Below, in pieces: positions 27,154-33,747 of a DNA stretch of 35,724 nt. The stretch is from Aporhodopirellula sallentina SM41 (GTDB lineage Bacteria > Planctomycetota > Planctomycetia > Pirellulales > Pirellulaceae). The DNA is taken from positions 1 to 35,724 of the forward strand of contig NZ_ANOH01000361.1 of NCBI RefSeq assembly GCF_000346505.1. Direction: 5' to 3'. How positions within the stretch are numbered: the stretch's first letter is position 1; each line of letters starts with the position of its first letter. The position numbers were made by a program, and so were the translations under genes. The notes beneath the pieces were generated by a model, which was given only the letters and a program-made list of their open reading frames with translations, did no database searches and was not told where the DNA came from.

Positions 27154-28422
27154 CTAGAAAAGGCTCGCCGGTTCTGCTTTGAGCAGTTTGCGTAACGCGA
27201 ACACACCGGCGGCGTTGCACATGAATAGCGTTAGCGCGAGTACGACTCCGATCCACGTCCACGTCATTCGGATCGGAATGCTCGAGTAGTACGACGTTGC
27301 GTAGTAGAGCAGGCAGGCGAGCAACAGTGAGGGCGGGAACGCGAGCAACGCGAGAAGCGTTGATTGGGTCAACAGTGTCTTTACGAGAAAAGAATTGCTG
27401 TACCCGATCGCCTTGAGAGTCGCGTACTCACTCAGGTGAGCCATCACGTCGGACGCCAACACCATGTAACTGATCACGCCACCGACGACGACGCCTAACA
27501 CGACCCCGATGCCAAAGATCATGCCGATCGGTGTTTGATAGTACCAACGTTGCCTTTCGGACTGCATCGCGTCATCGAGCGTCATCGCTTTGGCTTGTGA
27601 TGCGGGACCGCCAAGCGATCGCAGACGCTGCTCGACCGCATGGAGACCTTGTTCGAGGGCCTCTGGATTTTCGAGGGAAAGCAATACCAGAGAAACGCGG
27701 TTTCCTCGTGGGCCGGGGGTCAGTGCATCGAAAGTTTCGCGGGTTCCGAGCAACGCCCCGTTTGCGGCTAACCCCGTGCCCATGAAGAACGTGCCCTTGA
27801 TCGTTGCGGGACTGCCGGCGACATCAGTTGTGGTGCCAAAATCGAGTTCCCCAAACTTGATCTTATTCTTAGGTCCAAAACTCTTGTGGCTTGCGTCGTC
27901 GATCAACACGGAACCCTGGGGCCGCAATTGAGACCGTACCTGTGGCGTTAGTTCGGGAAGGTCGAAAGCCGGATCATCTAGATCGATTCCCATCAATGCA
28001 ATCGCACGAAAGGACTCATCCTCTGGGCTCTGCCATACGGTGACACCGATGTCGAGTGGCACGGCGGACCGGACTTCCGGAATGCTCTCGAGCCACTGCG
28101 GCAGATCGCCTGGCACCGAGGTCGGGTCATAGACGTTGAGGTAGTCCTTTGACCGCACGATGATGTCGCACTTCATCCGGCTCAAGACGACCGTGGCGGT
28201 GTCACCGACGCTGCCGAGAAAGCCCAACTGCATGAACATGAGCAGGATGGCGAATCCGATTCCGCCGATCGAGACCGCCGTTCGAACCGGAGCATCCGTG
28301 AGGTTTTTCCACGCGAGCGAGGTCCGTCGGCCGGGCCTTCCCCGATGTTTAGTCGTCTGGGAAGACGCAGCGGTCGTTGCACCGGGAGTTACTTTCGACG
28401 TTGCCGACGCGTCCGCACTCAT
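27154..28422 (-). CDS. ABC transporter permease, DevC/MacB-like (FtsX fold)
   Basis: A 422-residue permease of the FtsX superfamily, closest in layout to DevC of cyanobacterial DevBCA exporters. A disordered N-terminus precedes the first helix (about 50-70, VSIGGIGFAILLMFMQLGF). A periplasmic domain extends to about 300, and three C-terminal helices follow (about 302-325, 350-375 and 385-410). The segment SEYATLKAIGYSNSF is the coupling region typical of these permeases. The ATG overlaps the stop of the membrane-fusion protein gene by 4 bp (28419-28422), so the two are translationally coupled. With the divergent ATPase at 29843 it forms a tripartite-style export system. Cargo is unknown; DevBCA moves glycolipids in cyanobacteria, but no such link can be read here. 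Confidence 0.87.
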   Translation of the reverse strand: MSADASATSKVTPGATTAASSQTTKHRGRPGRRTSLAWKNLTDAPVRTAVSIGGIGFAILLMFMQLGFLGSVGDTATVVLSRMKCDIIVRSKDYLNVYDPTSVPGDLPQWLESIPEVRSAVPLDIGVTVWQSPEDESFRAIALMGIDLDDPAFDLPELTPQVRSQLRPQGSVLIDDASHKSFGPKNKIKFGELDFGTTTDVAGSPATIKGTFFMGTGLAANGALLGTRETFDALTPGPRGNRVSLVLLSLENPEALEQGLHAVEQRLRSLGGPASQAKAMTLDDAMQSERQRWYYQTPIGMIFGIGVVLGVVVGGVISYMVLASDVMAHLSEYATLKAIGYSNSFLVKTLLTQSTLLALLAFPPSLLLACLLYYATSYYSSIPIRMTWTWIGVVLALTLFMCNAAGVFALRKLLKAEPASLF

Positions 28423-29675
28423 GTCGATGTCGGTTCATCGTCGCTCGCCGCAGCATCAGAGACGCTGTCATCGACCGGCGTGTAGATGGTTACTTCCACC
28501 TGCATACGGATCCGTTCGGCGGCGATGGCGTTGTGTTCCGGCGAAACCTGAATGGTGACTTCTGCCGTGTGACGATCAACCGGTTCCATCGGGAACGGAC
28601 TCGGCATGGACGGTTTGGCAATCAGGGAATGCACCCGCAGCACCGTGCCACGGAGGTCGTTTGCTAGTCCAGAGCTTTCAATTTTGGCTTCTTGTCCGAC
28701 TTCGATGCGATCGAGATCTGCGACGTTCACTTCCGCCGTGCAGATCATTTGGCTGGTATCGGCCATGTGCATCAGAGGCATGGTCGTGGTGGCTTGCCCC
28801 GGCATCGTGTCGATCTTGAGAATGCGACCGGAGATGGGGCTGACGAGTTTTGCCGTTTCGAGGTTCAGACGCAGTAACTCGATTTGCTTCTCGAGTGATT
28901 CCAGTGAGGCCGACGCCTGGGCCGCCTGAAACGCTTTCTCGGCAGCTTCGATGTCCTGCTTGGCCGCCGCAACGCCCAGTTCTGCGTTCTCGATTGCATT
29001 GCGGGCGTCGATGCGTGCGGCCTCGTATTGGGCACGGGTTTCGCTGATTTTTAGCGATTCCTCTTCGAGCTTATCTGCCGAAACGAGACGCTGGGTCGAC
29101 GGATTGTCGGACGCGTTGCGAAGACGGTCGAGTTTCCGTTCGCCGAGTTCCGCGGCACGTCGAAGTAGGTCCAAACTGCCACCGGGGCCTTCCGCAATTT
29201 CGAGTTTGGCTCGCGCCTGCTCGAGTTGGGTTTGCGCCTGCTGGAGCTTCATCTGAGCGACTTTCAATCGAGCCTCAGCGGCCGCCTTTTCTGCTTTCAG
29301 GCGGGCTTTGCCTTCGGCGAGTTTGGTCTCGGCGACGTCGAGTTCGATGTTCTTCGCCCGCAAACTCTCGAGACGAACGAGCAAATCGCCTGCGCTTACC
29401 TGGTCACCTTCGCGAACCGCTAACTCCGCAACACGGTCACCGGGAGGTGCGATGACCGAAAGAACACCGCCGAGCGGTTCGAGTTGGCCTTGGGCGTGGA
29501 CTTCGGAGGATTCGGACTGGCTAGCCTGTTCAGCGGAAATCGCGGTGTTTGCGTTCGACCGGTTGCCGGAGATGATTTTCGAGAATTGGGAATCGCAACC
29601 AACATGCGCCAACCCGCAAAACACGGCGAGCAGCGAGCCGATCAGCAGAGAGCTGGGAGTGGTGGGAGACCGCAT
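28419..29675 (-). CDS. Membrane-fusion/adaptor protein of the ABC exporter (HlyD/DevB-like)
   Basis: A 418-residue periplasmic adaptor. A hydrophobic N-terminal segment ends in a Cys (GLAHVGC), so it could be a lipoprotein, although the lipobox is imperfect. Lipoyl-type half-motifs (GVLSVIAPPGDRVAELAVRE, PISGRILKIDTMPGQ) flank a long alpha-helical hairpin coiled coil (about 105-280) rich in Ala, Glu, Lys and Leu. A beta-barrel region with MICTAEVNVADLDRIEVGQ follows. This is the standard HlyD-family layout, which bridges the inner-membrane ABC permease to the outer membrane. It is the first gene of the reverse devBC-like pair, with an ATG at 29675 facing the divergent ATPase gene. Confidence 0.88.
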   Translation of the reverse strand: MRSPTTPSSLLIGSLLAVFCGLAHVGCDSQFSKIISGNRSNANTAISAEQASQSESSEVHAQGQLEPLGGVLSVIAPPGDRVAELAVREGDQVSAGDLLVRLESLRAKNIELDVAETKLAEGKARLKAEKAAAEARLKVAQMKLQQAQTQLEQARAKLEIAEGPGGSLDLLRRAAELGERKLDRLRNASDNPSTQRLVSADKLEEESLKISETRAQYEAARIDARNAIENAELGVAAAKQDIEAAEKAFQAAQASASLESLEKQIELLRLNLETAKLVSPISGRILKIDTMPGQATTTMPLMHMADTSQMICTAEVNVADLDRIEVGQEAKIESSGLANDLRGTVLRVHSLIAKPSMPSPFPMEPVDRHTAEVTIQVSPEHNAIAAERIRMQVEVTIYTPVDDSVSDAAASDDEPTST

Positions 29676-29757
29676 GGAAATTCAGGGGACCGGAAGAAAA
29701 CGAGTGGAATCAGAAAAAGCCCATACCTAACCGGATAGATTAATTCAGAATGGGGAC

Positions 29758-29825
29758 AAGCGGTGCAAAATGACGAAAAGTCTGTACCGTATGCTCCTAG
29801 GTAAATTAACGTAGTCGCACCGCTT
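29758..29825. promoter_or_regulatory. Inverted repeat in the divergent promoter region of the ABC exporter
   Basis: AAGCGGTGC (29758-29766) and its exact reverse complement GCACCGCTT (29817-29825) are separated by 50 bp in the 167-bp gap between the divergent adaptor and ATPase genes. The second arm runs into TTTTT, 18 bp before the ATPase ATG. This could be a paired operator that co-regulates both transcripts, or an RNA stem in the ATPase leader. Nine matching bases could occur by chance. Confidence 0.4.
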
Positions 29826-29842
29826 TTTACTATTCCCGTTAC

Positions 29843-31096
29843 ATGAAAGACAGCGTGAACCGCGAAAACGGCAAGACTGACCCTGCTGAAACAGTTCGAT
29901 CGGCCCGCGATTCGGCGACTGGCAAGCTTTTTCAACGCTTTAAATCAAAAAGTGTGGAAGCTGATCGCAGTTTTGACGGGTCTGCGCTGATTGACGTCTG
30001 CGGGCTCAACCACTACTTCGGGTCCGGTGACGCTCGAAAACAGGTTCTCTACGACAACAATTTGCAGGTTCAGTCCGGCGAAATCGTCATCATGACGGGC
30101 CAGAGTGGCTCGGGGAAAACCACGCTTTTGACGCTAATCGGTACGATCCGGCGGATTCAAGAAGGCCAGATTCACATTCTCGGCGAGCCGATGAAGGGTG
30201 CCAGTTCCACCGAAATCAACGCGATGCGGAAACGATTGGGCTTCATCTTCCAGGCTCACAATCTGTTCGGATCGCTCACCGCGCTTCAGAACGTGAGGAT
30301 GGCGTTGGAACTGCAGAATGACGGAACGCCCCGCAAGGAACAGAATCGGCGGTGCGAGGAAATGTTGGTCGCGGTCGGCCTCGGCGAGCGAATTCACTAC
30401 AAACCCAAGAGTCTTTCAGGCGGTCAGAAGCAACGCGTGGCGGTTGCCCGCGGGTTGGTGCACCAGCCCGAGATTCTGCTGGCCGATGAACCAACCGCGG
30501 CCCTCGACAAAGACTCGGTACGCCAGGTCGTCAAGTTGTTCCAAAGAGAGGCACGCGAACGGGGAACGGCGATCGTCATCGTCACGCACGATAACCGGAT
30601 TCTCGACGTGGCCGACCGGATCGTGAAGATGGACTTCGGGAACATTGCACAAGACACTAACCTCGATGAAGCCGCGTTGCTCGGCAAGATGCTGCATCGT
30701 TGCGATTTGTTTTCGCTCGTCTCAGTCGGCACGTTGACCACCATCGCTCGAAAGATGAAGCGGGAAGAACATGCGCCGGGCGATCGAATTGTGACCTATG
30801 GCGACGTGGGAGACCGTTTCTATCTGATTCGCGAAGGCGAGGTCGTGGTCCGTCGCCCTCCCTTGCCGAGCGACCCTGCTGGCCAAGGGAGCAAGGAATT
30901 CACGGAGGTGGCACGGCTGACAGAGGGCGATTTTTTCGGGGAAACCGCACTGCTGACCGGCGATACCCGAAACGCTCACGTCGACGCGACAACCGACACG
31001 GTGACGTACAGTCTCGATGCGGCGACGTTCCGAGAGGTCATGGAGAGCCAAAAGTCACTCGAGGAAGAGGTCCGCAGCAGTCTGTTCGCAGAATAA
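29843..31096 (+). CDS. ABC transporter ATPase (DevA/LolD-like) fused to a C-terminal cyclic-nucleotide-binding domain
   Basis: A 417-residue protein. After a polar 45-residue tail, residues about 48-275 are an ABC ATPase of the MacB/LolD/DevA class. Walker A is GQSGSGKT (86-93), with a Q-loop in FIFQAHN, signature LSGGQ (191-195), Walker B ILLADEP (211-217) and switch His in VTHD. Residues about 285-415 form a cNMP-binding beta-barrel with the phosphate-binding cassette FFGETALLTGDTRNAHV (364-380), keeping the Glu367 and Arg376 that normally contact the cyclic nucleotide. The fusion suggests export gated by a cyclic nucleotide or a related ligand (inference). It is transcribed away from the permease/adaptor pair, with which it presumably assembles. 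Typical DevA-type ATPases are about 230-250 residues, so the extra domain is the unusual part. Confidence 0.9.
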   Translation: MKDSVNRENGKTDPAETVRSARDSATGKLFQRFKSKSVEADRSFDGSALIDVCGLNHYFGSGDARKQVLYDNNLQVQSGEIVIMTGQSGSGKTTLLTLIGTIRRIQEGQIHILGEPMKGASSTEINAMRKRLGFIFQAHNLFGSLTALQNVRMALELQNDGTPRKEQNRRCEEMLVAVGLGERIHYKPKSLSGGQKQRVAVARGLVHQPEILLADEPTAALDKDSVRQVVKLFQREARERGTAIVIVTHDNRILDVADRIVKMDFGNIAQDTNLDEAALLGKMLHRCDLFSLVSVGTLTTIARKMKREEHAPGDRIVTYGDVGDRFYLIREGEVVVRRPPLPSDPAGQGSKEFTEVARLTEGDFFGETALLTGDTRNAHVDATTDTVTYSLDAATFREVMESQKSLEEEVRSSLFAE

Positions 31097-31109
31097 AGAG
31101 GTTTTGCAG

Positions 31110-31128
31110 AAGACGGCCGCCCCGTCTT
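31110..31128 (+). terminator. Hairpin after the ABC-ATPase gene, without a T tract
   Basis: AAGACGG (31110-31116) pairs perfectly with CCGTCTT (31122-31128) around a 5-base loop, 14 bp after the stop. There is no downstream T run, so it may slow or protect transcript ends rather than terminate on its own. It lies 60 bp before the tRNA. Confidence 0.35.
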
Positions 31129-31187
31129 GACGATTACGAAGACGACGTCAAAATACGTCACTCCCTCCGACCACGGACGGGAGCCAA

Positions 31188-31270
31188 GGAGGATAAGCGA
31201 ATTGGCAAGCAGGTTGATTCGAAATCAATTGCTCCGTAAGGAGTTGCGGGTTCGAGTCCCGTGTCCTCCG
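31188..31270 (+). tRNA. tRNA-Ser (anticodon CGA)
   Basis: An 83-nt class II tRNA without encoded CCA. The acceptor GGAGGAT (31188-31194) pairs with GTCCTCC (31263-31269) and the discriminator is G31270. The anticodon stem is GTTGA/TCAAT with loop TTCGAAA; anticodon CGA at 31220-31222 reads UCG. A long variable arm (CTCC/GGAG, loop GTAA, 31232-31243) and T-arm GCGGG-TTCGAGT-CCCGT (31246-31262) are clear. The D-arm region is less regular, and the two bases after the acceptor are AA rather than the usual T at position 8. Downstream is a strong terminator. Confidence 0.88.
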
Positions 31271-31275
31271 CTCAG

Positions 31276-31316
31276 AAAAAGCCTCTGCGAGATCTTGGAT
31301 CCGCAGAGGCTTTTTT
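31276..31316 (+). terminator. Rho-independent terminator of tRNA-Ser
   Basis: AAAAAGCCTCTGCG (31276-31289) pairs with CGCAGAGGCTTTTT (31302-31315), making a long stem with a 12-base loop and a T tract through 31316. It starts 5 bp after the tRNA and should isolate it from the downstream genes. Confidence 0.9.
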
Positions 31317-31410
31317 CGTTTGAGTGTGTCTTTCGATGGGGCGTGCTGTGAACCCGCCGGAAACCTTTCTGTTATCCTGACGCCAAAAAATTTTCCGACG
31401 GAGGATATCG

Positions 31411-32748
31411 ATGTCTGATCAGAAGTTCGCGACCGTCGAACGGTTGGTAAACCTATTGGATCCGGAATCGAATGTTATTTTTAATATGTCGATCGACGAT
31501 GCAATCGAGCGGGTCGGAACGGGCGAACCTGACCGGGTGCGTGAGATCGATGGGCAGTTTGCTTTGGTCCATAAAAACGGCAAGATCGTCCGTTTGGCTC
31601 GGTCGATCGGGCGTCCGATGCGGTACTTTTTGGCCAAGCAAGCCGCCGGCCCCGTGCTGGTCATTGCCGAGCGGATGGATGAAATTCGCGACTACCTTGA
31701 AGAAGAGGGAATCGTGGACCAGTTTCACCCTTCCTATACCCGGATGGTTCCGGCCCACTACGTGACGGAATTGTCGCTGGTTGGTTGCCCCGACCCCAAT
31801 CCGATTTACACGAGATACCTGACTCAGTACCCCAACGAGTTACCTGCCGACATCGATGAAATCGGCCGCGCATACATCGGGGCTCTCTCGAACGAGATTG
31901 ATCGGTGGATCGATTCGATCCCTGAGGATGCACCGATCGGTGTGCTGTTCTCCGGTGGCGTGGACAGTGGTGCGGTTTTGACGCTCTCGTATCACTCGCT
32001 TCTCAAACGAGGGCAGAACGCCCAACGATTGAAGGCGTTTACATTGACCGTCAACCAGAACGGCAGTGACCTGGTTCAGGCATCCGAATTTCTGAAGAGC
32101 CTCGACATCGACTACCTGCTCGAACCGGTCCAGGTAGATGCCGCGAGCCTCGATTACAAGGATGCGATCCGCACGATCGAGGATTACAAACCGCTCGACG
32201 TGCAGGCGGCAACAATGGCGATCGCAGTTCTGAGAGAGATCCGAAATCAGTTTCCCGATTGGAAATATCTTTTGGATGGCGACGGCGGCGACGAAAACTT
32301 GCGGGACTACCCGATCGAGGAGAACCCGGAGTTGACGATTCGCAGCGTGCTCGGCAATCCGTTCTTCTACCATGAGGGATGGGGAGTGGACAAAATCAAG
32401 CACTCGCAAACGTACTCCGGAGGACAAAGCCGCGGGCACGTTCGTACTTATGCCACCGCTGCTCGTTTTGGGTTTGAAGGATTCAGCCCCTTTGCAACAT
32501 CGAACGTGATCGAGGTCGCCGAGAAGATTCCATTTATCGATTTGACCAATTGGGATCACGAAAAACTTTATGCGTTGAAGGGCAGCGTGACGCGTGCCGG
32601 CGTGCATGCGATCACGGGCTTGAACATGCCGGTATTCGAGAAGAATCGTTTTCAACGTGGGACGACATCGGAAGACGATTTCTCAGCGGTATTTCCTGAG
32701 AACCCCATGGCGTACCGACAAGCGTTCGCGGAAATCTTCAACAGCTAG
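31411..32748 (+). CDS. Asparagine-synthetase-like ATP-dependent ligase lacking the glutaminase nucleophile
   Basis: A 445-residue protein with a degenerate N-terminal Ntn-type domain (about 1-145). Segments IDGQFALVHKNGKIVRLARS and LVIAERMDEIRDYL correspond to the AsnB glutaminase strands, but the N-terminal catalytic Cys and the first strands are missing. The C-terminal synthetase domain (about 146-440) has the PP-loop LFSGGVDSG (179-187) and LLDGDGGDENLRDY (287-300), matching the ATP/substrate loops of the family. Without glutaminase activity it should adenylate a carboxylate and use an amine supplied in another way, as beta-lactam synthetase and lasso-peptide cyclases do (family knowledge). 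A clean ribosome-binding site GGAGGA (31400-31405) sits 5 bp before the ATG. It is the first of three same-strand genes. True substrate unknown. Confidence 0.83.
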   Translation: MSDQKFATVERLVNLLDPESNVIFNMSIDDAIERVGTGEPDRVREIDGQFALVHKNGKIVRLARSIGRPMRYFLAKQAAGPVLVIAERMDEIRDYLEEEGIVDQFHPSYTRMVPAHYVTELSLVGCPDPNPIYTRYLTQYPNELPADIDEIGRAYIGALSNEIDRWIDSIPEDAPIGVLFSGGVDSGAVLTLSYHSLLKRGQNAQRLKAFTLTVNQNGSDLVQASEFLKSLDIDYLLEPVQVDAASLDYKDAIRTIEDYKPLDVQAATMAIAVLREIRNQFPDWKYLLDGDGGDENLRDYPIEENPELTIRSVLGNPFFYHEGWGVDKIKHSQTYSGGQSRGHVRTYATAARFGFEGFSPFATSNVIEVAEKIPFIDLTNWDHEKLYALKGSVTRAGVHAITGLNMPVFEKNRFQRGTTSEDDFSAVFPENPMAYRQAFAEIFNS

Positions 32749-32778
32749 CCGCGCTCGTGTCCTCGTTTTTGATCGCGG

Positions 32779-33747
32779 ATGATTCAAAATTTCTCCGAAA
32801 CGACAAAGCTAACGACCGCGGAGATCTTGCGTCTTCGCGGATCAAAAAACGTTGTTTCATCATCGCGGCCCTACACATTCATGGTGGAGCAGGAGCGATC
32901 CGCGAACGGTGAAATCGAAGATGTGGCCACCGTGTTCTTGGCCAACAGCGAGTGCCCCTATCGGTGCTTGATGTGTGATTTGTGGAAGAACACACTTGAT
33001 CATCCGGTTCACTCCGGAGCGATCGCAGAGCAAATTCGATACGCGCTAAAACGATTGCCGAGTGCAAAGAGTATCAAACTGTACAACAGCGGTAACTTCT
33101 TTGATGCCAGAGCAATTCCTAGAACAGACTATCGCGAAATCGCGGAACTGTGCTCGCCGTTCGATAGGGTCGTCGTCGAGAATCATCCGGCGTTGTGCAA
33201 CCAAAGTTGTGTCGCTCTGAATGAGTTGCTCGATGGGCGTTTAGAAATTGCGATGGGGTTGGAGACCGTACACCCGGAAGTGTTGCCGTTATTGAACAAA
33301 CAGATGACGTTGGAGCGGTTCGCGGAAGCCTGTGACTTTCTCGTTAGTAATTCGATAGCCATTCGCGCCTTTGTCTTGCTGCGTCCGCCCTATCTTGATG
33401 AGGAAGAGGGGATTGAGTGGGCAGTCAAATCGATTGAATTTGCCGCGGACTGTGGTGTCGGGTGTATCGCTGTGATTCCTACACGTGCCGGAAACGGTGC
33501 AATTGAGTTCCTGGCCGAGCAGGGTGCGTTCACGCCACCTCGTTTGTCATCGCTTGAGTCGGTTCTCGACAACGTTTTGAAGGAACCGAAAGCATATCGG
33601 GTGTTTGGAGACCTGTGGGACGCGGGTCGTTTTTCTTCGTGTGACCGATGTGTTGATGTTCGCGTGCAACGTATTCAAAACATGAACCTGACTCAGACGT
33701 TCCAAGCCCCCGTTGTGTGTGACTGTACCGAACCGGTGAGTGGTTGA
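32779..33747 (+). CDS. Radical SAM protein, RaSEA/YhcC/Elp3-like
   Basis: A 322-residue radical SAM enzyme. The cluster motif CPYRCLMC (Cys59, Cys63, Cys66; Cx3Cx2C) binds the 4Fe-4S cluster that cleaves S-adenosylmethionine. The following blocks KLYNSGNFFD, EIAMGLETVHPEVLPLLNKQ and RAFVLLRPPYLDEEEGIEWA match the RaSEA/YhcC-type branch, some of whose members modify tRNA bases (RaSEA in archaeosine synthesis). The last part has four further cysteines (288, 291, 314, 316; Cx2C then CxC), which could hold an auxiliary cluster or zinc. It starts 30 bp after the synthetase-like gene, and its TGA shares one base with the ATG of the flavoprotein gene, so these two are translationally coupled. Substrate is unknown; tRNA or small-molecule modification are both possible. 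Confidence 0.86.
   Translation: MIQNFSETTKLTTAEILRLRGSKNVVSSSRPYTFMVEQERSANGEIEDVATVFLANSECPYRCLMCDLWKNTLDHPVHSGAIAEQIRYALKRLPSAKSIKLYNSGNFFDARAIPRTDYREIAELCSPFDRVVVENHPALCNQSCVALNELLDGRLEIAMGLETVHPEVLPLLNKQMTLERFAEACDFLVSNSIAIRAFVLLRPPYLDEEEGIEWAVKSIEFAADCGVGCIAVIPTRAGNGAIEFLAEQGAFTPPRLSSLESVLDNVLKEPKAYRVFGDLWDAGRFSSCDRCVDVRVQRIQNMNLTQTFQAPVVCDCTEPVSG

Noticed and set aside
31188-31316. tRNA-Ser as an integration site for the downstream three-gene set
   Set aside because: No repeat of the tRNA 3' end, integrase or transposase gene was seen in the window.
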